From Streptomyces ficellus (GTDB lineage: Bacteria; Actinomycetota; Actinomycetes; Streptomycetales; Streptomycetaceae), in the NCBI RefSeq assembly GCF_030406405.1, contig NZ_JAUEPL010000044.1, positions 1-59,096 of the forward strand: a stretch of 59,096 nt of DNA, given 5' to 3'. Numbering within the stretch: the first letter of the stretch is position 1; each line of letters opens with the position of its first letter. The translations under genes and the position numbers were made by a program. Shown here piece after piece: positions 15,811 to 24,953 of this stretch. The notes below the pieces were generated by a model. That model ran no database searches and had not been told where the DNA came from. It was given only the letters and a program-made list of their open reading frames with translations.

Positions 15811-16359
15811 GTGGCGAAGAAGCCCAAGCAGAACCCGGAAGGGGCACGCGAGACGCGTCCGGCCAAGGGGGGTGGCGGCCGGCGGGCCGGCGGCACCCCG
15901 GCGACGGTCGCCCTCACCGCCGCGGGCACGCCCTTCACGCTGCACGCCTACGACCACGACCCGTCCGTCCCGTCCTACGGCGAGGAGGCCGCCGAGGCCC
16001 TGGGCGTCTCCCCCGACCGGGTCTTCAAGACCCTGGTCGCCGATGTCGACGGCGCCCTGACGGTCGCGGTCGTCCCGGTGGCCGGCCAGCTGGACCTGAA
16101 GGCCCTCGCGGCCGCGGTGGGCGGCAAGCGCGCGGCGATGGCCGACCCGGCGGCGGCGGAACGCGCGACGGGGTACGTCCGGGGCGGCATCTCGCCGCTG
16201 GGCCAGCGCAAGCGGCTGCGTACGGTACTGGACGCGTCGGCGTCGAAGCACGACACGATCTGCGTCTCGGCGGGGCGCCGGGGCCTGGAAGTGGAACTGT
16301 CCGCCGCGGACCTGGCGGCCCTCACGGACGCGGTACTGGCGCCGATCGGCCGCGCGTAA
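15811..16359 (+). CDS. YbaK/EbsC-type Cys-tRNA(Pro) deacylase
   Basis: A 182-aa protein: a basic disordered head (residues 1-28, KKPKQNPEGARETRPAKGG) followed by the YbaK/ProX editing domain. Diagnostic pieces are VFKTLVADVDG (the conserved catalytic Lys), GYVRGGISPLGQRKRL and the C-terminal GRRGLEVELSAADL. The family hydrolyses Cys mis-attached to tRNA-Pro. It starts 16 bases after the LON-domain gene with GGGAGGACACC in front, so the pair is probably cotranscribed. Confidence 0.92.
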   Translation: MAKKPKQNPEGARETRPAKGGGGRRAGGTPATVALTAAGTPFTLHAYDHDPSVPSYGEEAAEALGVSPDRVFKTLVADVDGALTVAVVPVAGQLDLKALAAAVGGKRAAMADPAAAERATGYVRGGISPLGQRKRLRTVLDASASKHDTICVSAGRRGLEVELSAADLAALTDAVLAPIGRA

Positions 16360-16641
16360 CCCCGCCTTGCCGGCGGCGCGTCCGGGGCGCGGCCGCTGTT
16401 TCGGTCCGGTCCGGTCCGGTCCGGTCCGGGCTCGGGGCGGCGGGCTCGGCGGCCGGGGGCCACGGGCACGGCCGCCGGTCCGGGCCGGGATGTCCTTGCG
16501 GACGGCGGGCTCGACGGCGGCTCGACGGCGGCCGGGGGCGCGGCCCCGTTCAGCCTGTGGCGTCCTCCCGGGCGGCGGCCCCCGGCGCGGCCGTTCAGCC
16601 GGGGCGTCCTCGCGGGCGGCGGGCCCCGGCGCGGCCCGCCT
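16360..16641. repeat. Convergent intergenic gap with pentamer and ~46-bp repeats
   Basis: This 282-bp gap between the 3' ends of the YbaK-type gene and the DUF2567 gene has no gene. A CGGTC pentamer is repeated five times at 16402-16426. Closer to DUF2567, copies of TTCAGCCTGxGGCGTCCT at 16549, 16594 and 16641 (the last overlapping the stop codon and last codons of DUF2567) are 45 and 47 bp apart, with GCGGGCGGCGG(G)CCCCGGCGCGGCC between. The tail of DUF2567 has thus been copied two more times beyond its stop. No clean terminator hairpin was found. Confidence 0.75.
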
Positions 16642-17352
16642 TCAGCCTGGGGCGTCCTTGGGGGGCGGCGGAGCGTCGTACGGCGTGGTGTTCCAGTCCG
16701 GTTCCGGGTCGCGGGGCCCGAAGGCGGCCGTGAGGGCCAGGTGGACGAGCATCGCCGCCACCGGCCAGGCCAGCACCGCGCCCTGCGCGTGGAGCTCCAG
16801 CGGCGCGTCGAACGTGACCCCGGCGCCGACCGCCCGGGCGTGCGCGGCCACGTCGTGCGTCGGCCCCAGCAGCGTGCCCACGCCCCAGCCGAGCAGCGAG
16901 CCGAGCAGGCCGCCCAGCGCCAGGCCCACCACCACCGCGATGCCGCCGTGCCGGTGGAACCAGAACACCACCGCCGCGCTGAGCGCGCCGAAGCCGAGCG
17001 CCAGCAGGACGAACGTGCCATCGGCACCGACCGCGCCCTCGCCCTCCGTGTCCTTCAAAAACACGGCCTCGCCGTCCGAGACCAGCGGGATCCGCGGCGC
17101 CAGCCACAGCCACAGCAGCCCCAGCGCGATACCCGACAAGGTCACCACGAGCAGCACCAGGGCACCCTGGCGCACCTCCGTCGCCACATCCGGCGCGTCG
17201 TCCGCGTCGTACGCCTCCCCCGCCTCCCCCGCGTGCGCCGCGCCGGACGGGTACGGCGGCGGCCAGGCGGAGTCGTGCGGGGACTGCTGGTGGGACGGCT
17301 GATGGGACGGCTGATGGGACGGCCGGTGGGGCGGAGTCAGCGGTGCGGTCAC
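16642..17352 (-). CDS. DUF2567 family membrane protein
   Basis: A 236-aa protein with four predicted membrane helices (about 62-83, 112-130, 136-160 and 195-215), matching the actinobacterial DUF2567 layout. The N-terminus is disordered and contains a four-residue repeat, SHQP-SHQP-SHQQ (DNA 17281-17319), then an acidic DADDAPDVATE stretch. The C-terminus is Pro-rich (PPPPKDAPG). GTG start. Function unknown. It precedes nothing in its own direction, since its 3' end faces the YbaK-type gene; the ABC pair lies upstream. Confidence 0.82.
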   Translation of the reverse strand: MTAPLTPPHRPSHQPSHQPSHQQSPHDSAWPPPYPSGAAHAGEAGEAYDADDAPDVATEVRQGALVLLVVTLSGIALGLLWLWLAPRIPLVSDGEAVFLKDTEGEGAVGADGTFVLLALGFGALSAAVVFWFHRHGGIAVVVGLALGGLLGSLLGWGVGTLLGPTHDVAAHARAVGAGVTFDAPLELHAQGAVLAWPVAAMLVHLALTAAFGPRDPEPDWNTTPYDAPPPPKDAPG

Positions 17353-17442
17353 CCTGCCATCGTGCCAGGCGACCCCCGGCGTCGCCTCACCGGCCGCCGC
17401 CCGCCGCCCGGGCCCCGCACAACGCGTACCTCACCCCGTACC

Positions 17443-18270
17443 TCACCGCACCGCGGCCCGCCGGTACGCCCAGGTCGCGAGGGCGAGGGAGACGACGCCG
17501 ACCACCGCGCAGACCGCGAGGTCCAGGCCCACGGCCGCCCAGTCGGGGCGGGCGTCGAAGGTGCGGGCGAGCGCCTCGACCCCGTACGTCGAGGGCAGCA
17601 GGTCACGCGCCCAGCCGATGGGCTCCGGCAGCCGGCCGGCCGGCAGCACGCCGAGCAGCAGGGCGGCCGACATCCCGAGCTGGCCCAGCAGCGTGGCGAG
17701 CTCCTGGCGCGGCGCGAGCAGCCCGAGCGCCGCACCGAGCCCGGCGAGCGCGGCTCCGGCGAGCGGCACCACCGCGCCCAGCACCCACAGGTGCGTCAGC
17801 GGCAGTTGGAAGAGCACCGACCCGACGACGGCCGTCACGACCGTCCCGGGCACCGTGAAGGAGGCGTACGCACCGGCCGCGCCCAGTACCACCGCGGCGG
17901 GCGGCACGGGCAGCGTGGCGTAGTGGTCCAGTCCGCCGCTCGCCTTCAGCTGCCCGAAGTACTGCGCGAGCAGGTTCAGCGCGACGAACGCCACGACCAG
18001 CACCGACGACCCGGCGACGACCGCCCGCGCCTCCGCCCCGCCGTCCACGACCCCGCGCATCAGGACCATGATCCCGATGGACTGGAAGGTCGCCACGAAC
18101 AGCAGGGGGATGCGGGCCACCCTCGCCCGCGACAGCTGGGCGCGGTAGACCGCGACGAGCGCGGGCAGCAGCCGCGCCCGGGGCGCGAGTGGGGCGGCAC
18201 CCGGCTCGTCGTCCACGGCGGCGCTGCGGACCACGCCGGGGGTAAGGGCCTGTGCGGGCACGGTGCTCAC
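17443..18270 (-). CDS. ABC transporter permease (ABC-2 type)
   Basis: A 275-aa protein with six predicted helices (starting near residues 55, 85, 120, 150, 185 and 250) and the short soluble loops of ABC-2 exporters. It lies 43 bp downstream of its ATPase in the same direction. N-terminal residues 1-35 are cytoplasmic and Ala/Pro-rich. The pair probably exports a hydrophobic compound or acts on lipids, but the substrate is not deducible. Confidence 0.88.
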   Translation of the reverse strand: MSTVPAQALTPGVVRSAAVDDEPGAAPLAPRARLLPALVAVYRAQLSRARVARIPLLFVATFQSIGIMVLMRGVVDGGAEARAVVAGSSVLVVAFVALNLLAQYFGQLKASGGLDHYATLPVPPAAVVLGAAGAYASFTVPGTVVTAVVGSVLFQLPLTHLWVLGAVVPLAGAALAGLGAALGLLAPRQELATLLGQLGMSAALLLGVLPAGRLPEPIGWARDLLPSTYGVEALARTFDARPDWAAVGLDLAVCAVVGVVSLALATWAYRRAAVR

Positions 18271-18313
18271 CTGACGACGCTCCTGTCCCTCACGTTCATG
18301 CCTGCCGGCGAGC

Positions 18314-19294
<981 letters not shown>

Positions 19295-19356
19295 GAGGGA
19301 TGAGCCTAAAGGGTCGGGCTGCCCGGAATGCGCCCGGGGCGGGCGGGACCGGGGTG

Positions 19357-20682
19357 CTACTCCCCGGCGGTCGCGTGTTCGGTGGCCGTCCGTACGTCGA
19401 TCTCGCGCCAGAACCCGGCCCTGATCGCGTACCGGTCGTGCTCGTCGATCTGATCGTCCTTGTGCGCGAGCAGCCCGAACCTGGCCGCGTACCGCAGCAG
19501 TTCGCCGTCGATGCGGTGCGGGATGCGCGGGTACATGCTGGACAGCTTCTGTACGTGGGCGGGGTCGGGGAGGCGTGCCATCCAGCGCCGTGCGAAGACC
19601 TGGCCGACCTCGAAGGGGTCGCCGCCGACCGTGGTGATGTCCTCCTCCCGGTCGGCCCAGCGCTGCTCGGCGCTGGTGAGCTGGGCGAGGGTGGGCAGCG
19701 ACGCGGTCTCGGGCGGCTCGCCGGCCGCGGCGCCGGGGCGGTCGACCCAGCCCCGGTCGGACGACCAGCGCAGCGTGGCGTTGGCGGGTGGCGGGGCGGC
19801 GGCGGTGTGGGGCCCGGGGGCGCACAGGGCGGCCAGGTCCTTGGGGGTGGGGACGCCCTTGGTGGTGCCGGAGGGGCCGGTCGTACCGGTCGCGGCGTCG
19901 CCGTCGCCGTCGCCGTCCTCGCGGGCCGTGCCGTTGACCGCCGTGCCATTGGCCCCCGTGCCGAGGCCCCCCGTGCCGTTGACGGCGGTGCCGTTGACGC
20001 CCGCGGGGGCGGCCTCGGCGGCGCGCTCGGCGGAGGCGGCGAGGGCCGACTCGGGCAGCGGGGCGGAGAGGATCGCGGCGATCTCGGGGCGCGGGGCGGT
20101 GGGTGGCGCGCAGGCGCCGGTGAGCTCCTTGGCCCGCACGGCACGGGTGATCCATTCGCGGTCCAGCACCCGGCGTTCGTCGGCCTCGGCGACCAGGTCC
20201 TCGGACTGGTTGTAGTCGCCGTCCGCGGCCTGGACGGCCCACAGATGGACGGCGACGCCGTGCTCCTTGGCCGACATCAGGCCGGGCAGCAGGTCGCCGT
20301 CGCCGGTGACCAGCACGATGTCGGAGCAGGCGCGGTTGCGGGCGAGTTCCGTCAGTTCGGCGTGCATCGCGGCGTCGACGCCCTTCTGGGCCCAGCGGCC
20401 GTCGCTGCGGGTCAGGGCGCCCAGCCGGACGGTGACGCGGGGCATGACGCGCAGCCGGCGGTGCTCCGGCTGGGGTACGCGGTCGGGGGCGCCGTCGAAC
20501 CAGTAGATCCGGAGCAGGGGCTGCTGGGTGTCGGCCTCGGCGCGTTCGCGCAGGCCGTGGATGAGGGCGGTGTGGTCGACGGTGATCCGGGAGCGGGCCG
20601 GTTCTCCGGCGAGAAGGCTGGCGGCGGCTCCCAGCAGGTAGCCGGCGTCCACCAGAACGACGCAGCGGTCCACGTGTTCCAC
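19357..20682 (-). CDS. NYN domain (PIN-like) protein
   Basis: A 441-aa protein. Residues 1-170 form a NYN/LabA-like nuclease fold with the acidic set expected for a metal site: CVVLVDAGYL (D12), QKGVDAAMHAEL (D103) and LVTGDGDLLP (D128/D130). Residues 195-330 are disordered and low in complexity, including repeated NGT units at 230-253. Residues 340-430 form a helical C-terminal domain. RNA cleavage is inferred from the fold, not shown. It is transcribed leftward, 62 bp ahead of the ABC pair. Confidence 0.82.
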   Translation of the reverse strand: MEHVDRCVVLVDAGYLLGAAASLLAGEPARSRITVDHTALIHGLRERAEADTQQPLLRIYWFDGAPDRVPQPEHRRLRVMPRVTVRLGALTRSDGRWAQKGVDAAMHAELTELARNRACSDIVLVTGDGDLLPGLMSAKEHGVAVHLWAVQAADGDYNQSEDLVAEADERRVLDREWITRAVRAKELTGACAPPTAPRPEIAAILSAPLPESALAASAERAAEAAPAGVNGTAVNGTGGLGTGANGTAVNGTAREDGDGDGDAATGTTGPSGTTKGVPTPKDLAALCAPGPHTAAAPPPANATLRWSSDRGWVDRPGAAAGEPPETASLPTLAQLTSAEQRWADREEDITTVGGDPFEVGQVFARRWMARLPDPAHVQKLSSMYPRIPHRIDGELLRYAARFGLLAHKDDQIDEHDRYAIRAGFWREIDVRTATEHATAGE

Positions 20683-20906
20683 CCTCTTTCGGGAACCTCG
20701 GGATCGGGAGTTGCTTCGGGTTTCCTTCGAGTCTGCCCGACTGCCGGAGGGTTAACGGCCGGAACTGGATCATCGGCGTGGCGGATCGCCCTCCGCCTCG
20801 CCAACGACCGCCGACCACGGTCCGTAATGATCCAAAATGCGGCTGTTATCGGCGTATGTGAGTCTGACAGCGGCCCTGGCCCCTACACCCCACAGGAGGC
20901 ATCACC
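20683..20906. promoter_or_regulatory. Divergent upstream region, NYN gene and 57-aa gene
   Basis: This 224-bp gap holds the promoters of both genes. TGGATCAT near 20767 and ATGATCCA near 20827 are complementary 8-mers about 50 bases apart. AGGAGG at 20894-20899 is the ribosome site of the rightward gene. Otherwise nothing distinctive. Confidence 0.4.
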
Positions 20907-21080
20907 ATGGCCAAGAACAAGAAGTCGGACCGTAGTCAGCACAAGACGTCGCCCGCCCAGCGCGGTGAGCAGCAGGCCCAGACGTCGGCGATCGAGACGC
21001 AGGCGGAGGAGCGGATCTCCCCGGTGACTCCGTCGGACATGGCGCAGAAGGGCCGGCAGAAACGCTTCGGCCACAACTGA
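20907..21080 (+). CDS. 57-aa hydrophilic basic protein
   Basis: A small gene with AGGAGG seven bases before its ATG. It reads MAKNKKSDRSQHKTSPAQRG, then EQQAQTSAIETQAEERISP, then VTPSDMAQKGRQKRFGHN. It is highly charged, Gln-rich and without membrane segments or Cys, so probably disordered. Small proteins of this look occur in other streptomycetes from memory, but the role is unknown. A strong hairpin follows it. Confidence 0.8.
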   Translation: MAKNKKSDRSQHKTSPAQRGEQQAQTSAIETQAEERISPVTPSDMAQKGRQKRFGHN

Positions 21081-21105
21081 CCTCGCTGGACGGTGAGTCC
21101 ATGCG

Positions 21106-21143
21106 GGAAGGGGCGCACCCGTGACGACGGGCGCGCCCCTTCC
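21106..21143. terminator. Bidirectional terminator between the 57-aa gene and dnaE
   Basis: Arms 21106-21122 and 21127-21143 pair at 16 of 17 positions around a GACG loop. It lies 25 bases after the small gene's stop and 43 bases after the end of dnaE, so it can serve both convergent transcripts. There is no U-run, as is usual in Streptomyces. Confidence 0.8.
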
Positions 21144-21186
21144 TGGGCGTTCGGCCTGCTCAGCCGGCCGGACTCCCGCGAGCCGA

Positions 21187-24100
21187 CTACCCGGCCAGGC
21201 AGGACGGGCCGAGCAGCACCTTCAGGTCGCCGAAGAGCGCCGGGTCGGGCTGGACCCGGTGCCGGTCGAGCCGGAGGACCGTGGTCTTCCGGGGGCCCTG
21301 GAGCTTGATCCGCACCTCGGTGTTGCCCTTGTGGTGCGAGAGGATCTCGCCGAGGCGGCTGACCATCGGCGGGGTCACCTTCACGGTCGGGATGGTGACG
21401 ACGACAGGCGCGTTCGTGCCCGCCGACGACAGGTCGGGCACCATCAGTTCCATCGCGACCAGCCGGGGCACGTCCTCGCGCTTGTCGAGGCGGCCCTTGA
21501 CGAAGACGACGGTGTCCTCGACGAGCTGGGTGGACACCAGTTGGTACGTGGCCGGGAAGAACATGCACTCGATGGAGCCGGCGAGATCCTCGACGGTCGC
21601 GATGGCCCAGGCGTTGCCCTGCTTGGTCATCTTGCGCTGGAGGCCCGAGATGATGCCGCCGATGGTGACGACCGCGCCATCGGCGTGCTCGCCGCCGGTG
21701 AGCTGGGAGATCGCGGCGTCGGTCTTGTCCGACAGGACGTGCTCGATACCGAAGAGGGGGTGGTCGGAGACGTACAGACCGAGCATCTCGCGCTCCTGCG
21801 CCAGCAGGTACGACTTGTCCCACTCGACGTCGGAGAACTCGACGTCCAGGCCGAAGCCCGGTTCGTCGCTGGTCTCCTCACCCATGCCGCCGAAGAGGTC
21901 GAACTGCCCCTCGGCCTCCTTGCGCTTGACCGCCACCACGTTGTCGATCATCGGCTCGTGGTGGGCGACCAGGCCCTTGCGGGTGTGGCCCATGGTGTCG
22001 AAGGCGCCGGCCTTGATCAGCGACTCGATGGTGCGCTTGTTGCAGACGACCGCCTCCACCTTGTCGAGGAAGTCGGGGAAGGAGGTGTACTTCCCCTTCG
22101 CCTTGCGGCACCTGATGATCGACTCGACGACGTTCGTACCGACGTTCCGCACGGCGGACAGGCCGAAGAGGATGACGTCGTCACCCTGGGCGGCGAAGTT
22201 CGACTCGGACTCGTTGACGTTGGGCGGGAGCACCTTGATGCCCATGCGGCGGCACTCGTTCAGGTAGACGGCCGACTTGTCCTTGTCGTCCTTGACCGAG
22301 GTGAGCAGCGCCGCCATGTACTCGGCGGGGTGGTTGGCCTTGAGGTACGCGGTCCAGTAGGAGACGAGGCCGTACGCGGCGGAGTGCGCCTTGTTGAAGG
22401 CGTATCCGGCGAAGGGGACCAGCACGTCCCACAGGGCCTGGATCGCCTCGTCGCTGTAGCCGTTCTTCTTGGCGCCGGCCTGGAAGATGGTGAAGTTCTT
22501 CGCCAGTTCCTCGGGCTTCTTCTTGCCCATGACCCGGCGGAGGATGTCGGCCTCGCCGAGCGAGTACCCGGCGATGATCTGGGCGGCCTTCTGCACCTGC
22601 TCCTGGTAGACGATCAGGCCGTGGGTGACGCCGAGGACCTCCTTGAGCGGCTCTTCCAGCTCCGGGTGGATCGGGGTGATCTCCTGCTGGCCGTTCTTGC
22701 GCAGCGCGTAGTTGGTGTGCGAGTTCATGCCCATCGGGCCCGGCCGGTAGAGGGCCGAGACGGCGGAGATGTCCTCGAAGTTGTCGGGCTTCATCAGCCG
22801 CAGCAGGGACCGCATGGGTCCGCCGTCGAACTGGAAGACGCCGAGGGTGTCGCCGCGCTGGAGCAGTTCGAAGGTGGTCGGGTCGTCGAGGGGCAGGCTC
22901 AGGAGATCGATGTCGATCCCCTTGTTGGCCTTCACCATCTTGACGGCGTCGTCCATGATCGTGAGGTTGCGCAGGCCCAGGAAGTCCATCTTCAGCAGGC
23001 CGAGCGACTCACAGCTCGGGTAGTCCCACTGCGTGATGGTGACGCCGTCGGTGTGCCTGACCCAGACCGGGACGTGGTCGACGATCGGCTCGCTGGACAT
23101 GATCACGCCGGCGGCGTGCACGCCCATCTGCCGGACCAGGCCCTCCACGCCTCGCGCGGTGTCGATGACCTTCTTCACATCCGGCTCGTTCTCGTACATC
23201 GCCCGGACCTCGCCCGCCTCCGAGTACCGGGGGTGGGAGGGGTCGGTGATACCGGAGAGCGGGATGCCCTTGCCGAGGACGTCGGCGGGCATGGCCTTGG
23301 TGATGCGGTCACCCATCGCGTACGGGTAGCCCAGCACGCGCGCGGAGTCCTTGATCGCGTTCTTGGCCTTGATCGTGCCGTACGTGCCGATCATGGCGAC
23401 CTTGTCCTCGCCGTACTTCTCGGTCACGTACCTGATCACCTCGACGCGCCTGCGCTCGTCGAAGTCGATGTCCACATCGGGCATGGAGACGCGCTCGGGG
23501 TTGAGGAAGCGCTCGAAGATCAGGCCGTGCGGGATGGGGTCGAGGTCGGTGATGCCCAGCGCGTACGCCACGATCGAACCGGCCGCGGAGCCCCGGCCGG
23601 GGCCCACCGCGATGCCCTGGTTCTTGGCCCACATGATGAAGTCGGCGACGACGAGGAAGTACCCCGGGAACCCCATCTGGATGATGACGTCCATCTCGTA
23701 CTCGACCTGCCGCTGGCGGTCCTCGGGGATGCCGCCGGGGAAGCGGCGGTGCATGCCGCGCCGCACTTCCTCCTTGAACCAGCTGACCTCGGTGTGGCCC
23801 TCGGGGATGTCGAACTTCGGCATGAGGTCGCGCTTCTCGAACATGCCGGTGGTGTCGACCTGCTCGGCGACCAGGAGCGTGTTGGCGCAGCCCTGCTGCC
23901 AGGCGTCGGAGGAGTCGATGGCGTACATCTCGTCCGTGGACTTGAGGTAGTAACCGGTGCCGTCGAACTTGAAGCGGTCCGGGTCGGAGAGGTTCTTACC
24001 GGTCTGGATGCACAGCAGCGCGTCGTGGGCGGAGGCCTCGTGCGCGTAGGTGTAGTGGGAGTCGTTGGTGACCAGCGGCGGGATGCCGAGCTTCTTGCCG

Positions 24101-24726
24101 ATCTCCAGCAGGCCGTCGCGGACCCGGCGCTCGATCTCGATGCCGTGGTCCATCAGCTCCAGGAAGTACCGGTCCTTGCCGAAGATGTCCTGGTACTCGG
24201 AGGCCGACTTCAGGGCCTCGTCGAACTGGCCGAGGCGCAGCCGGGTCTGCAGCTCGCCGGAGGGGCATCCGGTGGAGGCGATCAGGCCCTCGGACCACTG
24301 GGCGATGGTCTCCTTGTCCATACGCGGCCACTTCTGGAGCCAGCCCTCCTTGTAGGCGTCGGAGGAGAGCCGGAACAGGTTGTGCAGGCCGGTCGCGTTG
24401 GCCGCCCAGATCGTCTTGTGGGTGTAACCACCCGAACCGGAGACGTCGTCCCGCTTCTGGTGCGGCTGGCCCCACTGGATCTTGCGCTTGTTGCGCCGCG
24501 ACTCCGGGGCGACGTACGCCTCGATGCCGATGATCGGGGTGACACCCGCCTTCTTCGCCGAGTGGAAGAAGTCGTACGCCCCGTGCAGGTTGCCGTGGTC
24601 GGACATGGCGATGTGCGTCATGCCCATCTCGTTGCAGGCATCGAACATGTCCTTGAGCCGCGCGGCACCGTCCAGCAGCGAGTACTGGGTGTGCACGTGA
24701 AGGTGCGTGAACGGCGGCTTCGACAC
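21187..24726 (-). CDS. dnaE: DNA polymerase III alpha subunit
   Basis: A 1179-aa replicative polymerase (DnaE1 type). The N-terminal PHP domain begins HLHVHTQYSLLDGA, with SDHGNLHG. The polymerase core has GPGRGSAAGSIVAYALG and the catalytic PDVDIDFDERRR. The fingers, thumb and HhH regions follow, and an OB-fold (GGIISGLQRKMTKQGNAWA, in blocks) lies near residue 1020. Length and order are normal for a housekeeping DnaE. GTG start (VSKPPFTHLH). It is divergent from the DUF2252 gene. Confidence 0.97.
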   Translation of the reverse strand: MSKPPFTHLHVHTQYSLLDGAARLKDMFDACNEMGMTHIAMSDHGNLHGAYDFFHSAKKAGVTPIIGIEAYVAPESRRNKRKIQWGQPHQKRDDVSGSGGYTHKTIWAANATGLHNLFRLSSDAYKEGWLQKWPRMDKETIAQWSEGLIASTGCPSGELQTRLRLGQFDEALKSASEYQDIFGKDRYFLELMDHGIEIERRVRDGLLEIGKKLGIPPLVTNDSHYTYAHEASAHDALLCIQTGKNLSDPDRFKFDGTGYYLKSTDEMYAIDSSDAWQQGCANTLLVAEQVDTTGMFEKRDLMPKFDIPEGHTEVSWFKEEVRRGMHRRFPGGIPEDRQRQVEYEMDVIIQMGFPGYFLVVADFIMWAKNQGIAVGPGRGSAAGSIVAYALGITDLDPIPHGLIFERFLNPERVSMPDVDIDFDERRRVEVIRYVTEKYGEDKVAMIGTYGTIKAKNAIKDSARVLGYPYAMGDRITKAMPADVLGKGIPLSGITDPSHPRYSEAGEVRAMYENEPDVKKVIDTARGVEGLVRQMGVHAAGVIMSSEPIVDHVPVWVRHTDGVTITQWDYPSCESLGLLKMDFLGLRNLTIMDDAVKMVKANKGIDIDLLSLPLDDPTTFELLQRGDTLGVFQFDGGPMRSLLRLMKPDNFEDISAVSALYRPGPMGMNSHTNYALRKNGQQEITPIHPELEEPLKEVLGVTHGLIVYQEQVQKAAQIIAGYSLGEADILRRVMGKKKPEELAKNFTIFQAGAKKNGYSDEAIQALWDVLVPFAGYAFNKAHSAAYGLVSYWTAYLKANHPAEYMAALLTSVKDDKDKSAVYLNECRRMGIKVLPPNVNESESNFAAQGDDVILFGLSAVRNVGTNVVESIIRCRKAKGKYTSFPDFLDKVEAVVCNKRTIESLIKAGAFDTMGHTRKGLVAHHEPMIDNVVAVKRKEAEGQFDLFGGMGEETSDEPGFGLDVEFSDVEWDKSYLLAQEREMLGLYVSDHPLFGIEHVLSDKTDAAISQLTGGEHADGAVVTIGGIISGLQRKMTKQGNAWAIATVEDLAGSIECMFFPATYQLVSTQLVEDTVVFVKGRLDKREDVPRLVAMELMVPDLSSAGTNAPVVVTIPTVKVTPPMVSRLGEILSHHKGNTEVRIKLQGPRKTTVLRLDRHRVQPDPALFGDLKVLLGPSCLAG

Positions 24727-24953
24727 GGCTGCGGCTCCGGGAGGTCGGGGAAGGGGGACAGCTCGGAAGTCTACGACTCCCCACTGACAACGAGCGGCGG
24801 GCGACGCGATGCCGGGACGGACCGCGGCTGTCGATCAACGGGGGCACTCGGAGGTACCGTCGCGCGTTGGGATGGACGGAACAGCCGTCCCTTTTGTCAT
24901 GCGCGCGAATCATGCGCGCAGCCGTTGACGTACGCACCAGGAGGCACCCCGCG

